DNA from: Marinobacter qingdaonensis
GTDB lineage: Bacteria > Pseudomonadota > Gammaproteobacteria > Pseudomonadales > Oleiphilaceae
DNA length: 64,000 nucleotides
Direction: 5' to 3'
Assembly: GCF_034555935.1 (NCBI RefSeq)
Contig: NZ_JAYDCJ010000001.1
Location: 62,001-126,000 of the forward strand
Shown: one piece after another, positions 8,203-18,407 of the stretch
How the letters are laid out: each line of letters opens with the position of its first letter
How positions within the stretch are numbered: position 1 is the stretch's first letter
Position numbers and translations under genes: made by a program
Notes under the pieces: model-generated
Told to the model about the DNA's origin: nothing
The model's input: only the letters and a program-made list of their open reading frames with translations
Database searches by the model: none

Positions 8203-8639
8203 CAAACTTCTCTCTCAGCGGTCAGTATCTCTGCCACGCACACGACTTCGCCGTCTACCAGTGCCCGACACTCGAATTTATAGATGCCACGCTTGCCGGA
8301 AATCAGCTCCGATTCCATGCACAGCTGGTCGCCCGGCAACACAGGACGCTTGAAGCGCGCCTTGCTGGAACCGGCCAGGTATTGTACCACGCCGTCCGCC
8401 GGTTTCCGTTCCACGGTGATGAAGCCGAGGATGCCGGACAACTGTGCCATGGCCTCGATGATCAGCACACCCGGCATGATCGGATTGTTGGGGAAATGGC
8501 CCTGAAAGAACGGTTCGTTGAACGACACGTTCTTGTAGCCCTTGATGGATTTCCCTTTTTCTACCTCGGTCACCCGGTCCACCAGCAGGAACGGATAACG
8601 GTGCGGCAGGTATTCCAGAATTTCGTCAATTTCCATCAT
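8202..8639 (-). CDS. fabZ: 3-hydroxyacyl-ACP dehydratase FabZ
   Basis: 145 residues, hot-dog fold. It dehydrates 3-hydroxyacyl-ACP in fatty acid elongation, competing with LpxA and LpxD for the same substrates, so its place between them is functional as well as conserved. Signature [12 protein letters not shown] holds the start of the fold; the catalytic His is in [13 protein letters not shown] and the Glu in [10 protein letters not shown]. The start is one of two adjacent ATGs (8639 or 8636); longer frames run back into lpxD. Confidence 0.97.
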   Translation of the reverse strand: MMEIDEILEYLPHRYPFLLVDRVTEVEKGKSIKGYKNVSFNEPFFQGHFPNNPIMPGVLIIEAMAQLSGILGFITVERKPADGVVQYLAGSSKARFKRPVLPGDQLCMESELISGKRGIYKFECRALVDGEVVCVAEILTAEREV

Positions 8640-8650
8640 CTTGCTCGGCC

Positions 8651-9676
8651 TCAGCCCTCTAATTTCTTTTCCAGTTCCTTGATCCGCCGGGCCAGGTCGT
8701 CCAGCTGCCGGAAACGAACCGCATTCTTGCGCCATTGCCGATTGGTGTCCGCACTGGTGCCGGAAGAGTAGACCCCCGGCTCCCGGATGTCACCGGTGAC
8801 CAGGGTCATCCCGGTCAGGTGCACCTGGTCGGCAATTTCCAGATGGCCCGCCACACCCGAGGCCCCGCCAAACACGCAGTGCCGGCCGATGCGGGTACTA
8901 CCGGCAATGCCCACCATGGCCGCCATGGCACTGTGGTCGCCAATCTGCACGTTGTGGGCGATCTGAATCAGGTTATCGAGTTTCACCCCATTGCCGATGA
9001 CCGTGTCGTCCAGGGCGCCACGGTCGATGGTGGTGTTGGCACCGACCTCGACATCGTCGCCAAGCACCACGCGACCCAGCTGGGCGATGCGCTGCCACAC
9101 GCCTTTTTCGTTGGCAAAACCGAAACCATCGGAGCCGATCACCGCGCCACTGAGGATGTGGCAGCGCTGACCCAGCACGACATCGTGGGCCAGGGTTACC
9201 CGGGGCCGGATGACGGTATCCGCACCCACCCGGGCGCGAGCGCCAATCACAGTACCAGCCCCGACCACGACCCGGCTGCCAATGTCGGCGCCGGCTTCGA
9301 TGACCACATTGGGGCCGATGGCGGCGTCGTCCGCTACCTGGGCGGTCGGATCGACGATGGCCGAGGGGTCGACGCCAGCGGCCGAAACCGGCTCGGGATC
9401 AAACCAGTGACTCAGGCGGGCGTAGCCCAGGTAGGGGTTATCGAGCACCAGGGCGTTGATACTCACGTCGGTGGCGGCGGATGGCGACAGAATCACGGCG
9501 GCCGCGTTGGTCTGTGCCAGGTACTTGGCGTAGGAGGGGTTGGCCAGAAAACTGATCTGGTCCGGGCCGGCGGCCTGCAGGGTTGCCAGCCCGGTCACCT
9601 GCTGGTCGGGATCACCCCGGAGTTCGGCTCCCAGTGCCTGGGCAATTTCTTCGAGCCGAAAAGACCTCTCTGTCAT
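8651..9676 (-). CDS. lpxD: UDP-3-O-acylglucosamine N-acyltransferase
   Basis: 341 residues. It adds the second 3-hydroxyacyl chain, at N-2 of UDP-3-O-acylglucosamine, third step of lipid A synthesis. An N-terminal uridine-binding domain ([24 protein letters not shown]) precedes a long hexapeptide beta-helix, with the catalytic His expected in [10 protein letters not shown], and a C-terminal helix. The ATG at 9676 is chosen over the one at 9679 because GGAG then stands six bases upstream. It lies between skp and fabZ in the standard order. Confidence 0.97.
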   Translation of the reverse strand: MTERSFRLEEIAQALGAELRGDPDQQVTGLATLQAAGPDQISFLANPSYAKYLAQTNAAAVILSPSAATDVSINALVLDNPYLGYARLSHWFDPEPVSAAGVDPSAIVDPTAQVADDAAIGPNVVIEAGADIGSRVVVGAGTVIGARARVGADTVIRPRVTLAHDVVLGQRCHILSGAVIGSDGFGFANEKGVWQRIAQLGRVVLGDDVEVGANTTIDRGALDDTVIGNGVKLDNLIQIAHNVQIGDHSAMAAMVGIAGSTRIGRHCVFGGASGVAGHLEIADQVHLTGMTLVTGDIREPGVYSSGTSADTNRQWRKNAVRFRQLDDLARRIKELEKKLEG

Positions 9677-9715
9677 CATGCGCTCCAACACTATTCCGGG
9701 GACGCCCGTCGGGCC

Positions 9716-10213
9716 TTAACGGTTCAGTTTTTCCAGCAGTTGCGGGGTCAGGTTCAGCTCCGGCTTCACGTACACCACCGCCTCGCTCGGCAGGATCAGG
9801 TCCAGGTCGTTCTCTTTCAGCAGCTCTTCCACCGCGGCATCCACTTCCGGACGGGCCCGCTCAACGAAGGCCTGCTTGCGCTGCGCCACGGTGCTGTCCA
9901 GGCGCTGCTTCAGGAAGTTGAACTCCTTCACCTTCTCCTGGAACTCGGCGGCCAGCTTCTCGCGCTCGCTTTCGTTCATCATGGCGCCGTCCTTCTCCAG
10001 GCGCTCTTTCAGCTTGCGCGCCTGCTCCTGGACCTCGCGAACCTTGGCCTCGTCACCGGCAAAGTCCCGCTGCAGGGTTTCACTGAAGCTCTTGGCGTCG
10101 TTGGACGAGAACAGCGCCTGACGCAGGTCCACCACGCCGATGCGGGTTTCCGCCATCGCCGGGAAGGAAAGCGCCATAAAGGCCGCTGCTAGCATGGTTA
10201 GAATTCGGGACAT
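9716..10213 (-). CDS. skp: Periplasmic chaperone Skp/OmpH
   Basis: 165 residues. The signal peptide MSRILTMLAAAFMAL ends at PAMA; the mature protein starts ETRIGVVDLRQALFSS, typical of OmpH/Skp. The rest is strongly helical and charged (KLKERLEKDG, EFQEKVKEF), forming the tentacles of the trimeric chaperone that carries unfolded outer-membrane proteins to BamA, encoded just upstream. The ribosome-binding site AGGAG precedes the ATG at 10213. A longer frame reaching towards bamA is rejected. Confidence 0.95.
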   Translation of the reverse strand: MSRILTMLAAAFMALSFPAMAETRIGVVDLRQALFSSNDAKSFSETLQRDFAGDEAKVREVQEQARKLKERLEKDGAMMNESEREKLAAEFQEKVKEFNFLKQRLDSTVAQRKQAFVERARPEVDAAVEELLKENDLDLILPSEAVVYVKPELNLTPQLLEKLNR

Positions 10214-10253
10214 CGGACTTCTCCTGTGATTAATCCGTTTGTTTTTCTGCACG

Positions 10254-12572
10254 TCAGAATGTTTGGCCCAGGGAGAACTGGAACACCTGGGTTTCGTCGC
10301 CGCTCTTGTCATTCAGCGGCTTCGCCAAACTGAAGGCCAATGGGCCAACGGCGGTAATCCACTGGAACCCTACGCCAGCGGACAACCGGACTTCATCCAG
10401 AGCCGGATCGAAATCCCGCTCGGTATCGAACACCTGGCCGGCATCCAGGAAGAATGCGGTTCGCATGGAACGGCTGTCCCCGGCGAACGGCGTCGGGAAG
10501 ATCAGCTCCAGGCTACCTTCGGTCAGCAGGTTACCACCGAACGGGTCCGGATCAGATAGGTCATTCGGATTATTGGTGGCTCGCGGCCCCAGGGAATTCG
10601 CCTCGTAGCCACGTACCGAACCATAGCCGCCGGCGTAGAAGTGCTCATAGAACGGCATCTGGGTGCGATCGCCGTAGCCATCGCCGTAGCCGACGTCCGT
10701 GCGGGCGCGGAAAATCCACCGGCCCGAGTCGGTGATCGGCTGGTAGAAATCGGTCTTGTGACTGAGCTTGTAGAAGGTCAGGTCGCTGCCGGGCACGGCC
10801 ACGTCCAGGGACAGGGAGTGGCTGTAACCGTCGGAGGGCAGTACCCCCCGGTTCAGGGTACTGCGGCGCCAGCTGCCGAACAGGAAGTAGTTGTCAAAGG
10901 AATCGCCTTCGTCCTCGACAAAGTCGAGCACTTCCTGGGACGTGAAGGCCCCGGTCTTGATGTCCGAACGGGTGTAACCCAAGCCGAAGTTGAGTCGGGT
11001 GATGCTGTCGGTCGGGTAGCCAAACGTCACCCGGCCGCCGTACTCGTCCAGCAGGTAGGACGAGATGTCCTCATCCTCGTAATCGGTTTCCCGGGCAAAC
11101 AGGCTGAAGCCGCGGCTGACCCCGTCCACCGTGTAGTAAGGGTCGAGGTAGGACACGTTCGCGCTCTTGACCGAGTCACTGACGTTGACCCCGAACGACA
11201 CCCGCTTGCCGGTGCCGAAGAAGTTGTTCTCGGACACGTTGGCGCCGAGAATCACGCCGGAATCCTGGGAGAAACCGACCGACGCCGACAGGCTGCCGGT
11301 GGGCTGCTCTTCCACGCTGTAGTTGACGTCGACCAGGTCATCGGTGCCCGGCACCGGTACGGTCTCGACCTCAACGGCCTTGAAGAAGCCCAGGCGCTCA
11401 AGCTTGGTCTTGGAGAATTCGATCCGGTCGGAGGAAGCGATGCCGCCCTCCATCTGGGTCATTTCCTGGCGCAGGACGTCGTCCCGGGTCGAGACGTTGC
11501 CGTCGAAGTTGATCCGGCGCACATACGCCCGCTTGCCCGGCTCGACAAAGAAGGTCACCGCGGCGGTGTTGTTCTCGCCCGGTTCCGGCACTGCGTTCAC
11601 GTTGGCGAAGGCGTAGCCCTCGCGCCCGAGCCGGAAGGCCAGCGCCTCGGAAATGGCGGTCATACGAGCCCGGGAGAAGACATCGCCCTCTTCCACCGGA
11701 ATCAGCTTGCGCAGCTCCTCCTCACCCACGATCAGGTCGCCGCGGAGGTTGATCTCGGAGATGGTGTACTGGGGCCCTTCGTTCAGGGCGATGGAAATGA
11801 ACACCTGCTGCTTGTCCGGGGAGATGGACACCTGGCTCGATTCGACGTTGAAGTCCAGGTAACCCCGGTCCAGGTAGAAGGAACGCAGGGATTCCAGGTC
11901 GCCGCTGAGCCGTTCCCGGGCGTATTTGTCGGCGTTGGTGATGGAGTTCCACCAAGTGCTGGTCTGCAGTTCGAACAGGTCCAGCAGTTCCTCGTCGGCG
12001 AAGTCTTCGTTGCCCACGATGTTGATGTGATGAATGGCCGCGACCGTGCCTTCGTTGATTTTCAGGCTGATCGCCACCCGGTTGCGGGGCAGCTCCTCGG
12101 CCGAGGCCTTGACCCGGGCGTTGTAACGCCCCTGGGCAATGTACGAGCGCAGAATTTCGAGCTCGAGCCGTTCCAGGGTGGCGCGCCGAAATACCTGGCC
12201 TTCCTGCAGGCCGGCCCCGGACAGGGCATCCATCAGCATTTCGGTTTCAATGTTCTTGTTGCCATCGATCTCGATGTCACTGATGGACGGACGCTCTCTG
12301 ACGGTCAGGATCAGCACACTGCCATCGCGGCTGGCTTCGATGTCGGTAAACAGACCGGTCCCGAACAGGGATTTGATGGCGTCGGCCAGTTCGGCCGGGT
12401 CCACCTGTTCGCCGATATTGACGGGAAAGGCTGAAAAAACAGTACCTGCAGATACGCGTTGCAGGCCCTCGACCTCAATATCCGCGACCGTGAATTCGTC
12501 CGCAACGGCGGAATTTATGCCGGTCGAAGCTACAGCGAGGCCAATGGCTACACCTAGGAGAGAACGTCTCAT
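10254..12572 (-). CDS. bamA: Outer membrane assembly factor BamA
   Basis: 772 residues. Signal peptide, then five POTRA repeats (first starts FTVADIEVEGLQRV), then the Omp85 16-strand barrel with the lid-loop motif VRGYE in YGSVRGYEANSLGP and a terminal Phe (SLGQTF), the usual beta-barrel signal. BamA is the core of the complex that folds and inserts outer-membrane proteins. It lies between rseP, the sigma-E pathway protease that responds to outer-membrane protein stress, and skp, the chaperone that feeds it. Confidence 0.98.
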   Translation of the reverse strand: MRRSLLGVAIGLAVASTGINSAVADEFTVADIEVEGLQRVSAGTVFSAFPVNIGEQVDPAELADAIKSLFGTGLFTDIEASRDGSVLILTVRERPSISDIEIDGNKNIETEMLMDALSGAGLQEGQVFRRATLERLELEILRSYIAQGRYNARVKASAEELPRNRVAISLKINEGTVAAIHHINIVGNEDFADEELLDLFELQTSTWWNSITNADKYARERLSGDLESLRSFYLDRGYLDFNVESSQVSISPDKQQVFISIALNEGPQYTISEINLRGDLIVGEEELRKLIPVEEGDVFSRARMTAISEALAFRLGREGYAFANVNAVPEPGENNTAAVTFFVEPGKRAYVRRINFDGNVSTRDDVLRQEMTQMEGGIASSDRIEFSKTKLERLGFFKAVEVETVPVPGTDDLVDVNYSVEEQPTGSLSASVGFSQDSGVILGANVSENNFFGTGKRVSFGVNVSDSVKSANVSYLDPYYTVDGVSRGFSLFARETDYEDEDISSYLLDEYGGRVTFGYPTDSITRLNFGLGYTRSDIKTGAFTSQEVLDFVEDEGDSFDNYFLFGSWRRSTLNRGVLPSDGYSHSLSLDVAVPGSDLTFYKLSHKTDFYQPITDSGRWIFRARTDVGYGDGYGDRTQMPFYEHFYAGGYGSVRGYEANSLGPRATNNPNDLSDPDPFGGNLLTEGSLELIFPTPFAGDSRSMRTAFFLDAGQVFDTERDFDPALDEVRLSAGVGFQWITAVGPLAFSLAKPLNDKSGDETQVFQFSLGQTF

Positions 12573-12616
12573 TCAAATATTTCGCCTGGTTAATGCGCGT
12601 AAGGAGCCCGCAATTC

Positions 12617-13966
12617 TCACAACCGCATCAGGTCGTTGTAAAGAGCAAACACCATTAATGTAAGAATCAATGTCATACCAATTCGTAACCCTAGCGCCTG
12701 CGCCTCGTCGGACAGCGGTTTTCCCCGAATGGCTTCGATGGTGTAGTACACGATGTGCCCACCATCGAGCACGGGAACCGGCAGCAGGTTCAATATGCCA
12801 AGGCTGATACTCAAGTAGGCCAGGAACCGGATGAAATCCTCAAAACCGGAACTGACACTGGCCTCCGCCACGCGGGCTATGGTGATCGGACCGCTCAGGT
12901 TGGTCGGCGACAGCAGGCCGGTCACCATTTTCTTGATCGCCACCAGGGTCAGACGGGTGTCGGCCCAGGTTTCATGGAAGGCGTTGGGAATCGCCGCCAG
13001 GGGCCCGTAGCTGACATCCCGGAGCACTTCTTCCGGCCATTCCACCGGTTGCACCCCGGCCCCGACGAAGCCGATGGTGGTGCCATCTTCCTGCTCCCGC
13101 TCGGCCGGCCTGACGTCAATAGTGCGCTCGGCGCCATCCCGAACGATGGTCAGGGACAGGGTCGTCTCCGGTGCCGCCTGGATCGCATCCACCAGATCGA
13201 ACCAGTTGCCGAGCGCCTCACCGTCGACCGCCAACACCTGATCACCGGGCTTCAGTCCGGCGGCTTCCGCCCGTCCCCCGTTGGAAATCTGGCCGAGGAT
13301 GGGCGGGATGTCCGGCCGCCAGGGGGTTATGCCAAACTCCAGCAGCGGGTTCGGCGCCTCGTCGCTCAGGCGCCAGCCCTGCAGCGGCCCGCTCACGGTG
13401 CCGCGCGCGCCGTTTTCACTGACGCCGATGGCGATCTCGCCCTGCTCTCCGGCCCGTTCCAGCAGGCGCATGTTGACGTCCCGCCAGGACACCACCCGAT
13501 GCCCGTCCACCGTGTGCAGCTCCATGCCTTCCCGTAGACCGACGCGCTCGGCGACGGTGTCAGGCCCAACCTCACCAACGATCGGCGCCACCGAGGTAAC
13601 GCCCACCACGCCCAGGAGCCAGTAAGCAAACAGGGCGAACAGGAAATTGGCGATCGGACCGGCCGCTGCAATGGCGATGCGCTGGCTGGGCGGCTTGGAG
13701 GTGAAGGCCTGGTCTTTCAGCGCCTCCGGGACCGGACCCTCGCGTTCGTCCAGCATCTTGACGTAGCCACCGAGCGGGATCGCCGCCACCGCAAATTCGG
13801 TGCCCTGGCGGTCGTACCAGGAAAACAGGGGCTTGCCAAAACCCACCGAGAATCTCAGCACCTTGACGCCGCAACGCCGGGCAACCCAGAAATGGCCATA
13901 CTCATGCAGGGTGACCAGGATGCCCAGTGTCAGCGCAAGCGCCAGGATGGTTTCGATGATTTGCAT
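12617..13966 (-). CDS. rseP: Site-2 intramembrane protease RseP
   Basis: 449 residues, matching E. coli RseP (450). The zinc site HEYGH is at residues 21-25 in the first membrane helix, and VLDGGH near the C-terminus supplies the third ligand region. Two PDZ domains lie between (GPDTVAERVGLREG and GGRAEAAGLKPGDQVL). RseP cuts the anti-sigma factor RseA after DegS, releasing sigma-E under envelope stress, and clears remnant signal peptides. ATG 13966 puts the first helix directly at the N-terminus; longer versions have no support. Confidence 0.97.
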   Translation of the reverse strand: MQIIETILALALTLGILVTLHEYGHFWVARRCGVKVLRFSVGFGKPLFSWYDRQGTEFAVAAIPLGGYVKMLDEREGPVPEALKDQAFTSKPPSQRIAIAAAGPIANFLFALFAYWLLGVVGVTSVAPIVGEVGPDTVAERVGLREGMELHTVDGHRVVSWRDVNMRLLERAGEQGEIAIGVSENGARGTVSGPLQGWRLSDEAPNPLLEFGITPWRPDIPPILGQISNGGRAEAAGLKPGDQVLAVDGEALGNWFDLVDAIQAAPETTLSLTIVRDGAERTIDVRPAEREQEDGTTIGFVGAGVQPVEWPEEVLRDVSYGPLAAIPNAFHETWADTRLTLVAIKKMVTGLLSPTNLSGPITIARVAEASVSSGFEDFIRFLAYLSISLGILNLLPVPVLDGGHIVYYTIEAIRGKPLSDEAQALGLRIGMTLILTLMVFALYNDLMRL

Positions 13967-14014
13967 AGCATTCTCGGTTGATGGCTGGAACGCGCCAAGA
14001 AACAACTTTCTATA

Positions 14015-15199
14015 TCAGACAGTTAACAGCCCTATCTGTTCCCGGGCGCGATGCCTTGCCTCGGCGTCCCTGGCAAAGATGGTCTCAAAACTGTCCGCCG
14101 GCACCACGTCCATGGCCGCCAGGGTCCGCTCTATAATAACGGGGATGTCGGTAAAACACAGGTTACCGGCCAGAAAAGCCGCCACCGCCTCTTCGTTCGC
14201 GGCGTTGAGTACCGCCGGGGAGGTACCCCCGGCCTCGAACGCTTCCGCCGCCAACCGCAGACAGGGGAAGCGCACCAGGTCCGGCCGCTCGAAATGGAAG
14301 CGCCCGATGGCGAACAGGTCCAGGGGCGCAACCCCGGCGTCGATCCGTTCCGGCCAGGCCAGACCATTGGCAATGGGCGTGCGCATGTCCGGACTGCCAA
14401 GTTGGGCCAGCACAGATCCGTCTACGTACTCGACCATGGAGTGGATGATGCTCTCCGGATGGACGTGAACTTCGACCCGATCCGGCGTGGTGTTGAACAG
14501 CCAACAGGCCTCGATCAGCTCCAGCCCCTTGTTCATCAGCGTGGCCGAATCCACCGAGATCTTCTGGCCCATGGACCAGTTGGGGTGGGCGCAGGCCTCG
14601 GCGGGTGAGACCGATCGCAGCTCGGCGGCGCTGTGCTCCCGGAATGGGCCACCGGAGGCGGTCAGCAGAATCCGGGACACCCCGGCGGCGTCCGGATCCC
14701 GAACCCGATCCGCGGGCAGGCACTGGAAAATGGCATTGTGCTCGGAATCGATCGGCAGCAATTCGGCCCCGGACTCCGCCACCGCATCCATGAACAGCTG
14801 ACCGGACATGACCAGGGCTTCCTTGTTGGCCAGCAATACCCGCTTGCCGGCCCGCACGGCGGCCAGGGTCGGAGGCAGCCCCGCGGCGCCCACGATCGCG
14901 GCCATCACGGCGTCGGCCTCGGGCGCAGCGGCAACCTCCTCCAGACCCTCCGGGCCGCTCAGAACGCGGACCTGTGGCAGATCGGTCAGCAGTTCGCGCA
15001 GCTCCTGCGCCGCTTCAAAGCTCGCCATGACCGCCACCTGAGGACGGAACTCACGGCACAGCACCGCCAGCTCCGGAGCCCGGGTGCTCGCCGTCAGGGC
15101 GTACACGGAAAATTGTTCAGGATGGCGCCGGACGACGTCCAGCGTACTCAGACCGATGGAGCCGGTGGCTCCGAGAATTGTGAGGCGGCGCGCGTTCAT
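14015..15199 (-). CDS. dxr: 1-deoxy-D-xylulose 5-phosphate reductoisomerase
   Basis: 394 residues. Second enzyme of the MEP isoprenoid pathway: NADPH-dependent rearrangement and reduction of DXP to MEP. The N-terminal Rossmann motif LGATGSIG, the metal and substrate motif [15 protein letters not shown], the flexible loop region around [18 protein letters not shown], and SGGPF are all present. Its product feeds undecaprenyl pyrophosphate made by uppS two genes upstream. The ATG at 15199 is preferred; a GTG at 15208 would overlap the end of cdsA. Confidence 0.97.
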   Translation of the reverse strand: MNARRLTILGATGSIGLSTLDVVRRHPEQFSVYALTASTRAPELAVLCREFRPQVAVMASFEAAQELRELLTDLPQVRVLSGPEGLEEVAAAPEADAVMAAIVGAAGLPPTLAAVRAGKRVLLANKEALVMSGQLFMDAVAESGAELLPIDSEHNAIFQCLPADRVRDPDAAGVSRILLTASGGPFREHSAAELRSVSPAEACAHPNWSMGQKISVDSATLMNKGLELIEACWLFNTTPDRVEVHVHPESIIHSMVEYVDGSVLAQLGSPDMRTPIANGLAWPERIDAGVAPLDLFAIGRFHFERPDLVRFPCLRLAAEAFEAGGTSPAVLNAANEEAVAAFLAGNLCFTDIPVIIERTLAAMDVVPADSFETIFARDAEARHRAREQIGLLTV

Positions 15200-15201
15200 A
15201 C

Positions 15202-16041
15202 TCACCACTGTCCGGCAGTGAGCCAGCCCAACTGGGTAATGATCAGGGCGAACACGGGTATGGCCACGGTCAGGCTGTCGATACGGTCGAGAATGCCGCC
15301 GTGACCGGGCAGGAGCTGGCTGCTGTCTTTGATGCCCCGGAAACGTTTTAGCATACTCTCAAGCAGGTCGCCGAGCACGGAAACCAGACCGGTGAACAGA
15401 CTGGCCAGCACCAGCAACACCGTGTCCAGGCCGTCGGCCGAGGCCAGCAGGCTGACAATGACCGCAAACACACCGACCGCGACCAGACCGCCCCAGACAC
15501 CGGCCCAGGATTTGCCCGGACTGACCCGGGGCGCCAGTTTGGCCTTGCCAAAGGCCCGGCCGGCGAAGTAAGCACCGATATCGGCCACCCAGACCACGCA
15601 GAATACGTACAGGATCGCCCAGAGGCTGTTGTCGACCAGACCAAAATCAAGGCCACCGGTGCGCAGATGATTCAAGCCCACCCAGGCGGGCACCAGCACC
15701 AGCAGGCCCATGGCCGCACGCACCGGCACGCTGCCCCACTGGTCCGACCCGGCCGGATATCCGCGAACGAGCAGAAAGCCAATGAACCACCACACCAGCG
15801 CTGGCCACAGCACCGCGACGGCCGGCACGTTGAGCAGGCCATAGAGAATGGCGGCAGTGACGGCGGCGTACACAACGCGTCCGCCCTGCCCCTCGATGCC
15901 GGACAGGTTGGCCCACTCCCAGGCGCCGAGCGTGATGATGGCCGCGGTGAACAGCGCGAATCCCAGCGGCGGCAGGAAAAAGATTCCGCCGATGGCAATC
16001 GGGGCCAGGATCAATGCGGTAATGATTCGGGTCTTTAGCAC
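15202..16041 (-). CDS. cdsA: Phosphatidate cytidylyltransferase (CDP-diglyceride synthase)
   Basis: 279 residues, mostly transmembrane helices. It makes CDP-diacylglycerol from phosphatidate and CTP for all phospholipid synthesis. The C-terminal family signature runs from [11 protein letters not shown] to [11 protein letters not shown], which carries the metal-binding residues. It starts with GTG (16041), 22 bases after uppS, and ends just before dxr. Confidence 0.97.
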   Translation of the reverse strand: MLKTRIITALILAPIAIGGIFFLPPLGFALFTAAIITLGAWEWANLSGIEGQGGRVVYAAVTAAILYGLLNVPAVAVLWPALVWWFIGFLLVRGYPAGSDQWGSVPVRAAMGLLVLVPAWVGLNHLRTGGLDFGLVDNSLWAILYVFCVVWVADIGAYFAGRAFGKAKLAPRVSPGKSWAGVWGGLVAVGVFAVIVSLLASADGLDTVLLVLASLFTGLVSVLGDLLESMLKRFRGIKDSSQLLPGHGGILDRIDSLTVAIPVFALIITQLGWLTAGQW

Positions 16042-16063
16042 GGTGAGGGTCGCTTTGGTCTAT

Positions 16064-16834
16064 TTATTGTTGTGATGCCTTGGCAGCAATCTGATCGTCA
16101 GTCTGGCCAAACCGGCGCTGGCGCCCAGCATAGGCCTGCAGGGCCTTGCGCATTTCCTCGGCCTTGAAATCGGGCCAGAACACCGGCGAGAAATACATCT
16201 CGGTGTAGGCAAGGTGCCAGAGCATGAAATTGCTGATCCGCTGCTCGCCGGCGGTACGGATCAACAGGTCGGGCATGGGCAGGTCACCGATGCTCAGGTG
16301 CTGCTGGATCAGGTCATCGGTGATGTCGGACGGCTCGATCTCGCCTTTGCGCACCTTGCCGGCGACTTGGCGGGTGGCCTGGGTGATGTCCCAGTGACCG
16401 CCATAGTTGGCGGCAACCACCAGGGTCATCCGGGTGTTGTGCCGGGTCAGTTCCTCGGCATCCTGCATGTGCTGCTGCAAGGCCTCGCTGAAGGCACTGC
16501 GGTCGCCGATGATCCGGAGCCGGATGTTGTTGCGGTGCAGCTTGCGGACTTCCCGCTGCAGGGCGAACAGGAACAGCTTCATCAACGCCGACACTTCTTC
16601 CTGGGGCCGACGCCAGTTCTCGCTGGAGAAGGCGAACAGGGTGAGCACCTCAACCCCTTCGCGGCCGCAGGTCTCCACCACGGCCTTGACCGCATCCACC
16701 CCGGCCTTGTGGCCGGCGACACCGGTCAGGCGATGTTGCTTGGCCCACCGGTTGTTCCCATCCATGATGATCGCGACGTGCCGGGGCCGGCTGTCCGCCG
16801 ACACCGGAATCTCTGCGGATACCGTTCCCGTCAT
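16064..16834 (-). CDS. uppS: Undecaprenyl diphosphate synthase (cis-prenyltransferase)
   Basis: 256 residues. It elongates farnesyl diphosphate with eight isopentenyl units to C55-PP, the lipid carrier for peptidoglycan and O-antigen. The catalytic Asp is in IIMDGNNRWAK; FSSENWRRP, VAANYGGHWD and LLIRTAGEQRISNFML are further family motifs. The ATG at 16834 has GAGGA five bases upstream and is preferred over an ATG at 16858. Confidence 0.97.
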   Translation of the reverse strand: MTGTVSAEIPVSADSRPRHVAIIMDGNNRWAKQHRLTGVAGHKAGVDAVKAVVETCGREGVEVLTLFAFSSENWRRPQEEVSALMKLFLFALQREVRKLHRNNIRLRIIGDRSAFSEALQQHMQDAEELTRHNTRMTLVVAANYGGHWDITQATRQVAGKVRKGEIEPSDITDDLIQQHLSIGDLPMPDLLIRTAGEQRISNFMLWHLAYTEMYFSPVFWPDFKAEEMRKALQAYAGRQRRFGQTDDQIAAKASQQ

Positions 16835-16897
16835 GAAATCCTCTGCTCGGCCGGGCATCAGCCCCGGCCTTGATTCTCTACCAGTGAACCCGGGCGA

Positions 16898-17455
16898 TCA
16901 GACCGCCATCAGGTCCTCTTCTTTGGACTTCAGCGCTTTTTCGACTTCGGCGATGTAGCGATCGGTCAGCTTCTGGATTTCGTCTTCACCGCGGCGCTCG
17001 TCATCCTCGGTGATTTCCTTTTCCTTCAGCAGATCCTTGATCATGCTGTTGGCGTCACGACGGGCGTTCCGGATGGATACCCGACCGTGCTCGGCATCGG
17101 CCTTGGCCTGCTTGACCATTTCCTTACGGGTTTCTTCGGTCAGCATGGGCATGGGGACGCGGATCACGTCGCCGCTGGTCGCCGGGTTCAGGCCCAGATC
17201 GGAGGTCATAATGGCCTTCTCGATGGTCGGCACCAGGTTCTTTTCCCAGGGCGTGACCGTCAGCGTGCGGTTGTCTTCGATGTTGACACTCGCAACCTGT
17301 CGGAGCGGCGTTTCCTGACCGTAGTAGTTGACCATCACGCTGTCCAGGATCGCCGGGTGAGCCCGACCGGTACGAATCTTGTTAAATGCTGCATGAAGAG
17401 CGTCGATGCTCTTCTGCATTCTCTTTTCGGCGTCTGCTTTGATGTCGTTAATCAC
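16898..17455 (-). CDS. frr: Ribosome recycling factor
   Basis: 185 residues, the exact family length. Together with EF-G it splits post-termination ribosomes. [20 protein letters not shown] and [12 protein letters not shown] are family motifs; the C-terminal half returns to the long helical bundle ([18 protein letters not shown]). It is 41 bases downstream of pyrH in the classical tsf-pyrH-frr order. Confidence 0.98.
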   Translation of the reverse strand: MINDIKADAEKRMQKSIDALHAAFNKIRTGRAHPAILDSVMVNYYGQETPLRQVASVNIEDNRTLTVTPWEKNLVPTIEKAIMTSDLGLNPATSGDVIRVPMPMLTEETRKEMVKQAKADAEHGRVSIRNARRDANSMIKDLLKEKEITEDDERRGEDEIQKLTDRYIAEVEKALKSKEEDLMAV

Positions 17456-17496
17456 TTCAGCTTCCTCAATTCGTTCGTCAGATCAGTCTTTGCCAG

Positions 17497-18225
17497 TTAT
17501 TCGATCAGGGTACCTTCCCGCTCCCCGGTGACGATGCGGGTCAGGGCACCGGCCCGGTTCATGTCGAACACCCGCAGTGGCATGCCGTGGTCCCGGGCGA
17601 GACAGATGGCCGTGAGATCCATGACGCCCAGTTTCTTGTCCAGGACTTCATCATAGGTCAGGTAATCGTATTTCTCCGCGCTGCTGTCCAGGTGCGGATC
17701 GGCGGAGTAGACACCGTCGACCTTGGTGGCCTTCAGCACTGCATCCGCCTCGATCTCGATACCCCGCAGGCAGGCCGCCGAATCGGTGGTAAAGAAGGGG
17801 TTGCCGGTGCCGGCGCAGAAGATCACCACATCGCCGTCCTTCAGGTCCCGGACGGCACGGCGACGGTCGTAATGCTCCACGATGCCGCTCATGGGGATCG
17901 CCGACATCACCCGGGTGCGAATGTTCGACCGCTCCAGGGCGTCGCGCATCGCCAGACCATTCATCACGGTCGCCAGCATGCCCATGTGGTCGCCGGTGAC
18001 CCGATCCATGCCGGCGGCGTTCAGGGCCGCACCACGGAACAGGTTACCACCGCCAATGACCAGGCCAACCTGGACACCGATGCCGATCAGGGCGCCGATT
18101 TCCAGGGCCATGCGGTCAAGTACCTTGGGATCAATACCGAAATCATGCTCTCCCATCAGGGCCTCGCCACTGAGTTTGAGCAAAACGCGCTTGTATCTGG
18201 GCTGGGTTTTGGATGATGTCGGCAT
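17497..18225 (-). CDS. pyrH: UMP kinase
   Basis: 242 residues (E. coli 241). It phosphorylates UMP to UDP; a hexamer of the amino-acid-kinase fold. Visible motifs: KLSGEALMG at the N-terminus, [10 protein letters not shown] for phosphate binding, [13 protein letters not shown] for UMP and ATP contacts, and [10 protein letters not shown]. The ATG at 18225 has an AGGGG ribosome-binding site. The longer in-frame extension passes through the hairpin region downstream of tsf and is not protein-like. Confidence 0.97.
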   Translation of the reverse strand: MPTSSKTQPRYKRVLLKLSGEALMGEHDFGIDPKVLDRMALEIGALIGIGVQVGLVIGGGNLFRGAALNAAGMDRVTGDHMGMLATVMNGLAMRDALERSNIRTRVMSAIPMSGIVEHYDRRRAVRDLKDGDVVIFCAGTGNPFFTTDSAACLRGIEIEADAVLKATKVDGVYSADPHLDSSAEKYDYLTYDEVLDKKLGVMDLTAICLARDHGMPLRVFDMNRAGALTRIVTGEREGTLIE

Positions 18226-18275
18226 GAGGATCCCCTTTTCGGCTGTTGGCTGCTGTACGCTTGGTGCGCGTCGCA

Positions 18276-18327
18276 GGCTTGTATCTGACATACTCCTCAC
18301 AAAAAAGGGGTATCTCAGATACAAGCC
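18276..18327 (-). promoter_or_regulatory. Long hairpin between tsf and pyrH
   Basis: A perfect 13-bp inverted repeat (GGCTTGTATCTGA at 18276-18288 and its complement at 18315-18327), extended inward after one mismatch by ATACTCCT/AGGGGTAT with a single imperfect pair. One arm also contains the small self-palindrome GTATCTGAGATAC followed on the minus strand by CCCC and six T residues, so a short terminator-like stem and the long hairpin would compete. The structure is seen directly; a role in attenuation or RNA processing is inferred. Confidence 0.5.
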
Positions 18328-18407
18328 CGCCACGAAAGCCAGGTTTCCCTGACTGACGTGGCAGACTCAGATGGCGCCGGGGCTAAGCCTCGACGCCTTA
18401 AGAAGGA

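Noticed and set aside
10641..12434. A 597-codon plus-strand frame opposite bamA
   Set aside because: Antisense to BamA, whose POTRA and barrel motifs are certain. No ribosome-binding site or motif supports the opposite strand.
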